A stretch of DNA of 41,940 nt, taken from assembly GCA_949284155.1 (NCBI GenBank), contig CASDVD010000028.1, positions 1 through 41,940 on the forward strand, written 5' to 3'. The stretch comes from an uncultured bacterium. GTDB taxonomy: Bacteria > Cyanobacteriota > Vampirovibrionia > Gastranaerophilales > Gastranaerophilaceae. The notes under the pieces were generated by a model. The model did no database searches, was not told the origin of the DNA, and was given only the letters and a program-made list of their open reading frames with translations. The number at the start of each line of letters is the position of its first letter. The stretch's first letter is position 1. Below, piece by piece: positions 32,689-41,031 of the stretch. The position numbers were made by a program, and so were the translations under genes.

Positions 32689-33024
32689 ATGAACTATGTA
32701 AGATGGTATGACAAAGATCCTGATTTAAGCCATTTAATGAAATTTTTGGAGGGCTTAAATGAAGAAATCCGTGATGAAATTGCACAGGATATGATACAAA
32801 TTTTGATGGGAGAATTGTCTTCAAATGCTGACGGAAAAATTTCCGACTTATCCGCATTAACTATCACTGAATATAAAAGATGGTATGACCAAAATTTGTC
32901 GCTTCATTCAGCTGTTGAACTGATTAAAAATTTAAATGACCAGGATAGAAAAGAAATTATTGAAAGGTTAATGGAGTCTATTGTTCAGATTCTGACTGAA
33001 TATAACTATGAAAAAAAAATGTAA
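32689..33024 (+). CDS. Small protein built from two tandem repeats
   Basis: A protein of 111 residues, not recognised. It consists of two homologous units of about 42 residues. The first begins YVRWYDKDPDLSHLMKFLEGL and continues NEEIRDEIAQDMIQILMGEL. The second begins YKRWYDQNLSLHSAVELIKNL and continues NDQDRKEIIERLMESIVQIL. Each unit predicts two or three helices. A short linker with SSNADGKISDLSALTITE joins them. No signal or membrane segment is present. Its end overlaps the SDR gene by 17 bases, so the two are translationally coupled. Only a weak ribosome site is visible. Confidence 0.75.
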   Translation: MNYVRWYDKDPDLSHLMKFLEGLNEEIRDEIAQDMIQILMGELSSNADGKISDLSALTITEYKRWYDQNLSLHSAVELIKNLNDQDRKEIIERLMESIVQILTEYNYEKKM

Positions 33025-33742
33025 TGTTTTGATTACCGGTTCATCTAAGGGTATTGGTGCAGCTGTTGCGAAAATACTTTCTCAAGAGGGGTACAATATT
33101 ATCCTGACCGGCAGAGATGAAGCCGGATTAAAACTGCTTTCCGAAAAATATAATGCACAATATTATGTTCAGGATTTATTGCAGGAGGGCGGTTGTGATG
33201 ACCTGATAAAAAATATCACTGCACGATTTGGCGGCATAAATGTTCTTATAAATAATGCGGGAGAATATATTTGGTCTCCTGTTGAAAAAACAGATGAAAA
33301 GGATATAGAACGTTTGGTAGAACTAAATACTGTTGTTCCTTATCGTTTGATTAAGCTGTGTGTTCCTTTTATGAAAGAAAATAGTTGGGGCCGTATTGTT
33401 AATATCGGTTCAATAAGCGGTTCTGTCGGAGAGGCTAACGCTTCTCTTTATTCAATGACAAAATCTGCCTTTTCAGGTTTGAGTAAGTCTTTGGCGCTTG
33501 AACTTGCTGAGAACGGTATCACCGTAAATACGATAAATCCGGGATGGGTAGAGACGGAACTGGCTAAAAATGCTTGCATAGAAGGCGATTTTTCTGAAGA
33601 AGAAAATATAGAAATGATACCTCAGAGAAGATTTATTGAGCCTGAGGAGGTTGCAAATCTTGTTAAATATCTGATTAGCGATGAGGCTAAAGGTTTAACC
33701 GGGCAGAGTATAAATTTGTGCGCCGGATTAAGCGTCGGATAG
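33008..33742 (+). CDS. Short-chain dehydrogenase/reductase (FabG-like)
   Basis: A protein of 244 residues with the classical SDR layout: cofactor loop TGSSKGIGAAVAKIL near residue 9, LINNAGEYIWSPVEK, catalytic Ser in VNIGSISGSV, the YSMTKSA Tyr/Lys pair, and NTINPGWVETELA. Length and sequence style resemble 3-oxoacyl-ACP reductases. It lies outside any fatty-acid gene set, so substrate assignment is not safe. NADP preference is plausible because of basic residues after the second strand (TGRDEA) but is unproven. It is coupled to the preceding repeat protein by overlap. Confidence 0.9.
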   Translation: MKKKCNVLITGSSKGIGAAVAKILSQEGYNIILTGRDEAGLKLLSEKYNAQYYVQDLLQEGGCDDLIKNITARFGGINVLINNAGEYIWSPVEKTDEKDIERLVELNTVVPYRLIKLCVPFMKENSWGRIVNIGSISGSVGEANASLYSMTKSAFSGLSKSLALELAENGITVNTINPGWVETELAKNACIEGDFSEEENIEMIPQRRFIEPEEVANLVKYLISDEAKGLTGQSINLCAGLSVG

Positions 33743-33872
33743 ATTATAAATTATACATTATACTAAAGTTTGAACCTTTCCGATAAAAAATACTACAAAA
33801 AGATGATTATATAAAATACATTAAATGATATTTTATTCAGGTAATCTGGAAAACAAGCAGGAAAGGCACAAA

Positions 33873-34343
33873 ATGGATAAAATTAGTATCGCTAAAATTA
33901 CCCCGAACATTTTTAAACCCCAATCTACCGACAACAAACAATCTGCTCATTCTAATCCTTTTGGTATTAACTTTAAAGGTAATGTTTTGGCAGCAGATGT
34001 TTTCGAATCATCTAAACCAAAAGAATCTGCATCCGCATCAAATCCTTTTGCTCAGGCTAATGAAAAATCAAAATTGTTTGCCAGCGCAATAGTAGGCGGA
34101 ATTAATTCTTTTAACAATGCTTTTAAATCTAGAATGAATGCGATTATTTCTTTTGGCAGACAAATTAAAGAAAATATTGCTCAATCTTGGGAAAAAGCAA
34201 AAAATACTGAAATCACATTCGATTTCAATGCATTGACTGAGTCAATTACTAATAAGTTTAATAACCCTTATAGTGTAAATAATCTGACCAAACGACCGGT
34301 ATCGGATTTGGAAATGATGCTAAAAGAAGAACTAAGTGCTTAG
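33873..34343 (+). CDS. Orphan protein with N-terminal NFKG motif
   Basis: This gives 156 residues from ATG 33873, chosen because AGGAAAGG sits seven bases upstream. A start at 33825 would add a piece that looks like leader. The protein begins MDKISIAKITPNIFKPQ and has SNPFGINFKGNVLAADVF, then a helical middle (FASAIVGGINSFNNAFKSRM) and an acidic end. No signal peptide or family was recognised. It is followed 11 bases later by the HEAT-like gene with AGGAGGAG at its start, so the two form an operon ending in a terminator. The 130-base spacer upstream is very AT-rich and likely holds the promoter. Confidence 0.65.
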   Translation: MDKISIAKITPNIFKPQSTDNKQSAHSNPFGINFKGNVLAADVFESSKPKESASASNPFAQANEKSKLFASAIVGGINSFNNAFKSRMNAIISFGRQIKENIAQSWEKAKNTEITFDFNALTESITNKFNNPYSVNNLTKRPVSDLEMMLKEELSA

Positions 34344-34354
34344 GAGGAGAATCC

Positions 34355-34717
34355 ATGAACACAGACAGAATTAATAATATAATTGAAGCTCTCGGCAGAC
34401 ATAAAGATGAAGATTCTATCAGAGTTCTCAATGAAATCGGAACTAATTCGGCAATTGATGAAATCAGAGAAAAAACTTCTCAGGCATTAATCAGAAAAAA
34501 TTCTCCCGAAGCTTTGAGAGTCGTTATTGCATCAGCCGGAAAAGGGATTAATGATTTAAGCTCAAGGGTTGCAATGAGTTCAATTAACGAAATTCTTGAA
34601 ATGGAAGATAAAACTGAGATTCTGAAGATTCTTGATGAAACTTTGGAAAATGCAGAACAACAACAGGTTAAGGATACAGCACGTTCTGTTAAAACCTTAA
34701 TTACATATTCTGTATAA
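34355..34717 (+). CDS. Small HEAT-repeat-like helical protein
   Basis: A protein of 120 residues, all-helical by appearance. It has repeating helix pairs of about 30 residues with small residues at the turns (DEDSIRVLNEIGTNSAIDEI, NSPEALRVVIASAGKG, LSSRVAMSSINEILEMEDK). This matches HEAT/PBS-lyase-like repeats, usually protein-binding scaffolds. A strong ribosome site (TAGGAGGAG) overlaps the previous stop. The partner could be the preceding orphan. No cofactor or catalytic residues are evident. Confidence 0.7.
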   Translation: MNTDRINNIIEALGRHKDEDSIRVLNEIGTNSAIDEIREKTSQALIRKNSPEALRVVIASAGKGINDLSSRVAMSSINEILEMEDKTEILKILDETLENAEQQQVKDTARSVKTLITYSV

Positions 34718-34747
34718 TCTCAATTTATAAAACAATTTATAAAATAA

Positions 34748-34774
34748 AAAAGACCGCATTTGCGGTCTTTTTTA
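34748..34774. terminator. Bidirectional terminator between convergent genes
   Basis: AAGACCGC and GCGGTCTT pair around a short ATTT loop, with a T run on the plus side and an A run on the other. It can therefore serve the HEAT-like gene (plus) and ispE (minus). Confidence 0.9.
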
Positions 34775-34789
34775 TGTCTTTTTTGATTA

Positions 34790-35641
34790 TTATACAATCT
34801 CTATGCCTGAATTTACTGTTTTGAGCTTTTCTATTTTTATAAATTTATCGGGCGGAAATTCAATATTTATTTCATCTTCAAAGACAATAAAAGTCGGCCC
34901 TGAGCCGGACATGAGCGAATTTTGATATTTGCTTTTTATTAGTGTTAGTTCCGGATAGTCGTTTATTACTGCGTTTTCCAGACTGTTATAGGCGAGCTGT
35001 TTGTCAAAATGTCCCTCGGTTATCATTTGGGCCAGTTTTTCAGTATTATTGGGAACGCTTTTATTTTTTAATGAAGAAAATTTGCTGTAAGCTTCTTTGG
35101 CAGATATACCGAATTCAATCGGTTTAATTAAAGAAACCCAAAATTCAACCGTAGGAATTTTTTGTATTTTTTCGCCCCTGCCTGTGCAAATAGCTGTTCC
35201 TCCGCATAAGCAGAAATTTAGGTCAGAACCTAGACTTGCACAAAGTTCATTTATTTCTTTGGGGGTTAAAATGTTGTTATAAACCTCATTCAATGCATAA
35301 AATGTTCCTGCTGCATCAGTGCTTCCTCCTGCCAGGCCTGCTTCAACAGGAATATTTTTTTCAATATGAACGGAAATTTTCTGATTCTGTATACCTGTTT
35401 TTTGAAGGAATAAAGCAGCAGCTTTATGAACCAGATTTTTTTCATTATAGGGGATTTCTTTGCTGTTTCCGTCGAGTGTTATTGATTGGGTATCTGAGTC
35501 TTGAACTTCTATTGTCAGATAGTCATAGAGGCTTATTGCCTGCATTATACTTTTTATGTTGTGAAATCCGTCTTCTCTTTTATTTAATACTTCAAGCGTC
35601 AGATTAATTTTTGCAGGGCATTTAACCTTGATTTTTTTCAT
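34790..35641 (-). CDS. ispE: 4-diphosphocytidyl-2-C-methyl-D-erythritol kinase
   Basis: A protein of 283 residues. This GHMP-family kinase phosphorylates CDP-methylerythritol in the non-mevalonate isoprenoid pathway. Motif 1 is KCPAKINLTLEVLNKREDGFH at the N-terminus (Lys and Asp/His contacts), the ATP loop is NIPVEAGLAGGSTDAAG, and motif 3 is LMSGSGPTFIVF. The order and length match IspE. It overlaps the rsmA stop by 20 bases, and rsmA-ispE pairing is common in bacteria. No other isoprenoid genes are in the window. Confidence 0.95.
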   Translation of the reverse strand: MKKIKVKCPAKINLTLEVLNKREDGFHNIKSIMQAISLYDYLTIEVQDSDTQSITLDGNSKEIPYNEKNLVHKAAALFLQKTGIQNQKISVHIEKNIPVEAGLAGGSTDAAGTFYALNEVYNNILTPKEINELCASLGSDLNFCLCGGTAICTGRGEKIQKIPTVEFWVSLIKPIEFGISAKEAYSKFSSLKNKSVPNNTEKLAQMITEGHFDKQLAYNSLENAVINDYPELTLIKSKYQNSLMSGSGPTFIVFEDEINIEFPPDKFIKIEKLKTVNSGIEIV

Positions 35642-36470
35642 TTCTTTTTAACTCCTGTGCGAGCTGTGCAAGCTTTTCTATTGACAATGATTCTGCTCTT
35701 GTATTTTCTTCTATTTCTGCTGCTGATAGAGCCGATTGTATAATATCTTTCATAAAACCTCCGTTCAGAAGGGCATTTTTGATATTTTTTCGTCGTGTAC
35801 TGAAGGCTGCTTTTATTGTTCTTTTCAGATATGTGTAGTCATCTGATTTGACGAGCGGCTCTTTTCGTACAGTTAATTTGACAAGTGCTGAATCAACTTT
35901 TGGTGCGGGATAAAATGAGCGTCTCGGTACTTTTTTGATTATCTGTGCATTTGTATAAAATTGTGTAAGTATTGACAATAATCCGTATTGCTTAGACGGA
36001 GAATTTTCATTTGCTGTGATTCGCTGTGCAACTTCATATTGAACCATAAGTATTATTTCAGATATCCTGTTTCTGTTTTCATTATCCGAGTCATCTATCT
36101 CTCCTAACAGATGGACAAGTATGGGACTGGTAATATAATACGGAATATTAGCAACAATTTTAAATGTTGTATCTTCTACATCTTTCAATTTGGTTTTTAA
36201 AATATCATTATGAATAATGGTTAAATTGGATGCATTAATTTTTTTTAATTCAGATATTGCATCTTCATCTATTTCAACAGCATAGACATGTTTTGCCGCA
36301 CAGACCAGACGTTCTGTTACAAACCCTGCACCTGCTCCGATTTCAAGAATCGTATCATCTGGATTGACTTCTTCAATGATTCTTTCTATTGCCGATTCAT
36401 CTATTAAAAAGTTTTGTCCGAGTCTTTTTTTGGTTCGGAACTGCTTTGCTCTCAAAAAATAATTATTCAT
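35622..36470 (-). CDS. rsmA: 16S rRNA (A1518/A1519) dimethyltransferase RsmA/KsgA
   Basis: A protein of 282 residues. It dimethylates two adjacent adenosines in the 3' helix of 16S rRNA late in small-subunit assembly. Visible motifs are KKRLGQNFLIDES at the N-terminus, the SAM loop LEIGAGAGFVTERL, VYAVEIDEDA, and the catalytic NIPYYITSPIL. The helical C-terminal domain (from KKVPRRSFYPAPKVDSALV) is complete. The gene is divergent from the spermidine-synthase-like gene with a 34-base gap, so their promoters must lie close or overlap. Confidence 0.96.
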   Translation of the reverse strand: MNNYFLRAKQFRTKKRLGQNFLIDESAIERIIEEVNPDDTILEIGAGAGFVTERLVCAAKHVYAVEIDEDAISELKKINASNLTIIHNDILKTKLKDVEDTTFKIVANIPYYITSPILVHLLGEIDDSDNENRNRISEIILMVQYEVAQRITANENSPSKQYGLLSILTQFYTNAQIIKKVPRRSFYPAPKVDSALVKLTVRKEPLVKSDDYTYLKRTIKAAFSTRRKNIKNALLNGGFMKDIIQSALSAAEIEENTRAESLSIEKLAQLAQELKRNEKNQG

Positions 36471-36504
36471 ACTATAATAAGTCTATCATGAAAAGGATGT
36501 TTTA

Positions 36505-37383
36505 ATGATTATAAAGCCTGAAGATTTTGCAATACATGAACCTGATTCCGGATTATTGAAGATTATAAATGCCAGAGTTTTTGATGACAAAATTTTATAT
36601 AAAACAGAGTCTGACTTTCATCATATAAGCGTAGTCGAAAATGAAATAGGACGTTTTTTGCATTATAAAGACACATATCAGGCCGGTTATATTAATACGC
36701 AGGGCTATAAAGGGAATTTGCCTTATATTAATTATTTTACGATTCCGTATTTAATCAACAAAGATATTCAAAATATATTAGTAGCTGGCTTTGGCTCGGG
36801 AAGGTTGGTCAATGATTATGAATATCTTTTTGATAGCATAAAGAGCATTGATGTGGTTGATATAGAAGAGAACATATTTGGAATAGCGGAGAACTTTTTC
36901 GGGTATAAAAAATCTGATAAGGTTAGTTTTTATTTGCAGGATTGCCTTGTATATCTGCGCTTGTGCAAGAAAAAATATGATTTGATAGTTGTTGATGTTG
37001 CCTCTGATGAAGGTATTGACGATAGATTTTTGAAAGAAGATTATATTAAAAATATAAAAAAATCTCTCAGCCCTCAGGGCCTTTTTGTTTCTAATTTGTG
37101 TGCCAGTCCTGATTTTGAGCATAAAGATAATATTTTGTTCAAACGTATAAAAAAATTGTATGAACATAACTTTAAAAAGAACTTTGTCTTTAAAGGTAAT
37201 ATGTCTGATATGGTCTATTATTCAGCATTTTTCGGGATAAATGAAAGGGTTATAGATATTACGAATGTTGTGATAATTTCTGCTTTATATGATGCAGAAA
37301 TCAGGCAATTAACAAATGAAGACAGAAAAAAATATTTAAAAATATTACCGGATATAGAAAAATATCTGGCTGATCTTTATTAA
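36505..37383 (+). CDS. Spermidine-synthase-like protein of uncertain function
   Basis: A protein of 292 residues. The first about 85 residues are beta-rich, ending in a segment (GYKGNLPYINYFTIPYLI) like the lead-in of spermidine synthases. The Rossmann part follows: ILVAGFGSGRLVNDYEYLF, IDVVDIEENIFGIAENFFGY, FYLQDCLVYLRLCKKKYDLI and VVDVASDEGID. The GGGDG motif of true aminopropyltransferases is GFGSG, and the D-S-x-D-P motif is DVASDEG without Pro, so polyamine synthesis is doubtful and a methyltransferase or other SAM role is as likely. AAGG precedes the ATG. Confidence 0.75.
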   Translation: MIIKPEDFAIHEPDSGLLKIINARVFDDKILYKTESDFHHISVVENEIGRFLHYKDTYQAGYINTQGYKGNLPYINYFTIPYLINKDIQNILVAGFGSGRLVNDYEYLFDSIKSIDVVDIEENIFGIAENFFGYKKSDKVSFYLQDCLVYLRLCKKKYDLIVVDVASDEGIDDRFLKEDYIKNIKKSLSPQGLFVSNLCASPDFEHKDNILFKRIKKLYEHNFKKNFVFKGNMSDMVYYSAFFGINERVIDITNVVIISALYDAEIRQLTNEDRKKYLKILPDIEKYLADLY

Positions 37384-37395
37384 AATATTTGCACC

Positions 37396-37422
37396 TTGAC
37401 ATGGCTCATGCTACTATGTCAA
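37396..37422. promoter_or_regulatory. Inverted repeat upstream of topA
   Basis: TTGACAT (37396-37402) and ATGTCAA (37416-37422) are exact inverted arms separated by 13 bases, 27 bases before the topA ATG. TTGACA is also a consensus -35 box, but no -10 box was found 16-18 bases downstream. It may be an operator or a leader hairpin. Confidence 0.35.
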
Positions 37423-37449
37423 AACTTGGGTAAATAAATTTTAAATGTC

Positions 37450-39768
37450 ATGGCAAAAACAAAACAAAAAACTGAAAAATCAGAGGATATTGCAGAAGTT
37501 TCCGCTAAAACAAAAAAATCAAAATCAAATAAAGAAAAGGCACTTGTAATAGTTGAGTCTCCCGCAAAATCTAAAACCATAAAAAAAATACTGGGTGATG
37601 CATATCAAATTGAAGCAAGCTATGGTCATATAAGAGATTTTCCTCCTAAGGTGCTTGGTTTTGACGTTCAAAATAATTTTGAGCCGTCTTTTATAGTAAT
37701 TCCCGAAAAAAAATTAGTCGTAAAAAAATTGAATGATTTGGCGCAAAAATCAGATAAGGTGTATCTTGCATCCGACCCTGACCGTGAAGGAGAAGCTATT
37801 GCCTGGCACGTAAGGCAGGTTTTAGATGTGCCGGATGAGAAAATTTTTCGTATAGAATTTAATGAAATTACGCCTAATGCAATAAAACATGCAGTAGAAT
37901 CGCCTCGGCAGATAGATATGCAGAGGGTAAAGGCCCAGCAGACACGCCAAATTCTTGACAGACTTGTCGGATACAAAATCAGCCCTGTGTTATGGGAAAA
38001 AATGCGCAATTACAGACTTTCTGCCGGACGGGTTCAAAGTGTTGCACTCAGAATGATTTGTGAACGTGAAGATGAAATAGATGCATTTGTTCCTGTTGAA
38101 TACTGGTCTGTTACGGCTGAACTGGAAAAGGATAAGAAACCGTTTAGTGCTGAACTTTCTAAATATAAAGATAAAAAAATAGAAATAAAAAATGAGAGTG
38201 AAGCACAAAAAATAGTCGATGAACTCAACGAAAAAGGCCTTAAATATCAAGTGACAAAAGTTACTTGTCGTGATACCCAAAGAAAACCTTCAGCTCCGTT
38301 TATAACTTCTACATTGCAAAGAGAAGCCAGTTCCAAATTGGGATACGGTGTCTCAAAAACAATGCAGATTGCGCAGAAATTGTATGAAGGTGTTGAAATA
38401 AACGGCGAGCCTATAGGTTTGATTACTTATATGAGAACTGATTCAGTAAGAATATCTGATGACGCTCAAGCTGCTGCAAAAGATTTTATTGTTAATGATT
38501 TTGGTGAACAATACTATCCCAAAACTCCTAATAACTATATAAAAGGAGCAAAAGGAAAAAATGTTCAGGATGCTCACGAAGCTATAAGACCTTCTTATAT
38601 AGATAAAACACCGGAGAGCATTAAACAGTATCTGACATCTGAACAGTACAGACTCTATAAACTTATATGGTCGAGATTTATTGCTTCACAGATGGAAAAT
38701 GCAAAAGTTAAAAATACCTCTGTAGATATAACAGCCGGTGATTATCTCTTTAAAACAGGCACCAGCAAAATAGAGTTTGACGGATTTTTGAAGGTCTATA
38801 ATGACTCGGAAGATGAGCTTGATCAAAGCAAGATTCCGGAACTGGTTCAGGGAGATAAGGTTGAGTTGAAAAAAATCAATCCCAAACAGCATTTCACCCA
38901 GCCTCCCCCAAGATATACAGAAGCTTCTTTGGTAAAATGTCTCGAAGAACATGGTATCGGTCGTCCTTCTACGTATGCGCCAATTATTTCTAAAATTCAA
39001 CAAAAGGGTTATGTTGAAAAAATAGAAAAGGCTCTTGCTCCGACGATTCTGGGGCGCACGTTGAGCAAACAGCTTGTTCAATATTTCACAGATATTATGA
39101 ATTATGAATTTACCGCACAAATGGAGACTAAGCTGGACGATATAGCTGAAGAAAAAGCAGTCTGGAATAAAGTTTTGCAGGATTTTTATGAACCGTTTAA
39201 TAATGTTGTAAATTCAGCAAAAGAAAAAATGCCAAAAGTTTTGATTGAGTCTGAACAGGTTTGTCCTAAGTGCGGCAGGAAAATGATTGTCAGAACAAGC
39301 CGCTTTGGTACGCAGTTTCTTGGCTGCTCGGGATATCCTGAATGTAAAACAATGATGCCGTTGGCAAAAGACGGGACTGCTGTTCAGATTGATGAAAAAA
39401 GTGATGAAAAATGTGAAAAATGCGGTTCTGAAATGCTTGTGAAAGTCGGGCCTTACGGAAAATATCTGCAATGCACCAATGATGAATGCAAGCACAGAAA
39501 ACGTGTTGTGATTACGACCGGGGTTAAATGTCCAAAATGCAAAGAGGGTGAAGTAATACAACGTAAATCTAAATATGGAAAAATATTTTATGGCTGTAAT
39601 AGATATCCTGAATGTGATTTTGTGTCTTGGAATGAGCCGGTCTCAGAAACTTGTCCTGAGTGCGGTGAATATCTTGTTAAAAAGATAACCAAAAAAGAAT
39701 CTAAGCTTCAGTGTTCAAATCCAAAATGCTCATTCTCAAAACCTTTGGAGGAGGATTCCAATGCTTAA
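37450..39768 (+). CDS. topA: DNA topoisomerase I (type IA)
   Basis: A protein of 772 residues. It relaxes negative supercoils. The TOPRIM domain is complete (ALVIVESPAKSKTIKKILG, SYGHIRDFP, LASDPDREGEAIAWHV). The active-site Tyr327 lies in GLITYMRTDSVRIS. The core also shows SAGRVQSVALRMI and LVKCLEEHGIGRPSTYAPII. From about residue 600 there are four C4 zinc ribbons: CPKCGRKM, CEKCGSEM, CPKCKEGE and CPECGEYL with matching second Cys pairs. A Lys-rich N-terminal extension of about 28 residues precedes the core. No clear ribosome site precedes the ATG. The end overlaps aroE by eight bases. Confidence 0.96.
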   Translation: MAKTKQKTEKSEDIAEVSAKTKKSKSNKEKALVIVESPAKSKTIKKILGDAYQIEASYGHIRDFPPKVLGFDVQNNFEPSFIVIPEKKLVVKKLNDLAQKSDKVYLASDPDREGEAIAWHVRQVLDVPDEKIFRIEFNEITPNAIKHAVESPRQIDMQRVKAQQTRQILDRLVGYKISPVLWEKMRNYRLSAGRVQSVALRMICEREDEIDAFVPVEYWSVTAELEKDKKPFSAELSKYKDKKIEIKNESEAQKIVDELNEKGLKYQVTKVTCRDTQRKPSAPFITSTLQREASSKLGYGVSKTMQIAQKLYEGVEINGEPIGLITYMRTDSVRISDDAQAAAKDFIVNDFGEQYYPKTPNNYIKGAKGKNVQDAHEAIRPSYIDKTPESIKQYLTSEQYRLYKLIWSRFIASQMENAKVKNTSVDITAGDYLFKTGTSKIEFDGFLKVYNDSEDELDQSKIPELVQGDKVELKKINPKQHFTQPPPRYTEASLVKCLEEHGIGRPSTYAPIISKIQQKGYVEKIEKALAPTILGRTLSKQLVQYFTDIMNYEFTAQMETKLDDIAEEKAVWNKVLQDFYEPFNNVVNSAKEKMPKVLIESEQVCPKCGRKMIVRTSRFGTQFLGCSGYPECKTMMPLAKDGTAVQIDEKSDEKCEKCGSEMLVKVGPYGKYLQCTNDECKHRKRVVITTGVKCPKCKEGEVIQRKSKYGKIFYGCNRYPECDFVSWNEPVSETCPECGEYLVKKITKKESKLQCSNPKCSFSKPLEEDSNA

Positions 39769-40612
39769 ATTTGCAGTTATCGGGCATCCTATTACACAAT
39801 CTCTTTCTGCCGTTATGCATAACGCAATGTTAAAAGATTTAGGGTTGGATGGCGAATATGAAACCTTAGATACTGAAAGTGAAGATTTGGTTTCCAGAAT
39901 TAAATATCTTAAATCACGGGATTATGCGGGATTTAATGTAACTATCCCTTTGAAGGTGCCTATTACGCTTTTTTTGGATAATGTTGATAATATTGCAGAT
40001 ATTGCAGGTTGTGCAAATACTGTTAAAATAATGCAGGACAAGTCACTGTTCGGATATAATACAGATGTATACGGCTTTCAAAAAGCAATTCCACCTGATG
40101 TTCAATCATCATTAAAAGGAGAGTCTGTCAGTATATTAGGCACTGGCGGTGCTTCCAGAGCGGCTGCAATTGCTTTTTGTCAGATTGGGGTTAGAGAAAT
40201 AAATTTTTATGCCAGAAATATTATTAATGCGAGCGGCATGGTGAATTTTCTGAGAGGCAGATTTCTCAATGTAACATTTAATTTGAAGCAAATTCAGAGT
40301 TTGAATAATCTTTCTTCATCTGCAATGCTGGTTAATTCCACTCCTATTGGTATGAGAGGAAAAGCTATGGGAACAAGCCCGGTTGATGAGGCTGTTATAA
40401 AAACTTTACCCGAAAGTGCTGTCGTTTACGATATAGTTTATAATCCTATTAAAACAGAATTTTTACAGATTGCTCAAAGAGCCGGGTATAGAACTATTTC
40501 AGGGCTTGATATGTTTGTTTATCAAGGTGCAAAAGCTTTTGAAATTTGGACCGGAAAAACAGCAAAACCGGAAGTTATGAAGATAGCGGTTCTTGAACAT
40601 CTTGCTCAATAA
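39761..40612 (+). CDS. aroE: Shikimate 5-dehydrogenase
   Basis: A protein of 283 residues. It reduces 3-dehydroshikimate to shikimate with NADPH. Substrate residues are present: Ser14 and Ser16 (GHPITQSLSAVMHN), Lys65 (FNVTIPLKVP) and Asp102 (YNTDVYGF). The cofactor loop is LGTGGASRAAAIAF, followed by YARNIINA. The closing motif is GLDMFVYQGAKAFEIWTG. A strong GGAGGAGG ribosome site lies inside the end of topA, and the eight-base overlap makes the genes co-translated. The pairing with topA is not functional in an obvious way. Confidence 0.95.
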   Translation: MLKFAVIGHPITQSLSAVMHNAMLKDLGLDGEYETLDTESEDLVSRIKYLKSRDYAGFNVTIPLKVPITLFLDNVDNIADIAGCANTVKIMQDKSLFGYNTDVYGFQKAIPPDVQSSLKGESVSILGTGGASRAAAIAFCQIGVREINFYARNIINASGMVNFLRGRFLNVTFNLKQIQSLNNLSSSAMLVNSTPIGMRGKAMGTSPVDEAVIKTLPESAVVYDIVYNPIKTEFLQIAQRAGYRTISGLDMFVYQGAKAFEIWTGKTAKPEVMKIAVLEHLAQ

Positions 40613-40626
40613 ATAAGGAGAATTGC

Positions 40627-40971
40627 GTGAAAATTAATGCGATGAGTTCATCGAATATAGCTCTTTCTTTTAAATCAATAAAAATTTTAAATAAAAAGAA
40701 ACTCGGGCCGGAAATGACCAAAGTAATAAATGATGTTTTTTCGCCGATAAAAGAGTCCTATAATGTCAGGGTAAAGCCGATATTTGTGCCATTTTCTTTA
40801 TATGAGCCGGATTTTTTAGTTACTGTGACAAAAAGGGCGTCAGGCTTTTTTAATAGGTTAAAAGCTTTTTTGAGCAGAGAACAATGTCTGATAGAAACCC
40901 CTGAATATTTTGACGGAGGTATTCAATTTAAGTCGGCTGCAAAACATTTTATTAAATCAATAACGTCATAA
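40627..40971 (+). CDS. Small orphan protein with N-terminal SFK motif
   Basis: This gives 114 residues from GTG 40627, with AAGGAG six bases upstream. The in-frame ATG at 40642 is less well placed. It starts MKINAMSSSNIALSFKSIK, then has a mixed helical and beta body rich in Lys and Phe (FGKFL-like stretches are absent; FLVTVTKRASGFFNRLKAF is present). No signal peptide or family was recognised. The N-terminal hydrophobic-FK pattern recalls the orphan at 33873-34343 (INFKGN). It follows aroE by 14 bases and ends at a terminator, so it is the last gene of the topA-aroE unit. Confidence 0.65.
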   Translation: MKINAMSSSNIALSFKSIKILNKKKLGPEMTKVINDVFSPIKESYNVRVKPIFVPFSLYEPDFLVTVTKRASGFFNRLKAFLSREQCLIETPEYFDGGIQFKSAAKHFIKSITS

Positions 40972-40977
40972 AATAAA

Positions 40978-41009
40978 AAAAGCCTTCCTGCGATAGGAAG
41001 GCTTTTTTC
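40978..41009. terminator. Intrinsic terminator after the topA-aroE unit
   Basis: AGCCTTCCT and AGGAAGGCT pair around a short GCGAT loop, followed by six T on the plus side and preceded by seven A. It can also serve the convergent rubrerythrin gene on the minus strand. Confidence 0.92.
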
Positions 41010-41031
41010 TATCTGAAAGAGATATTTGCGA

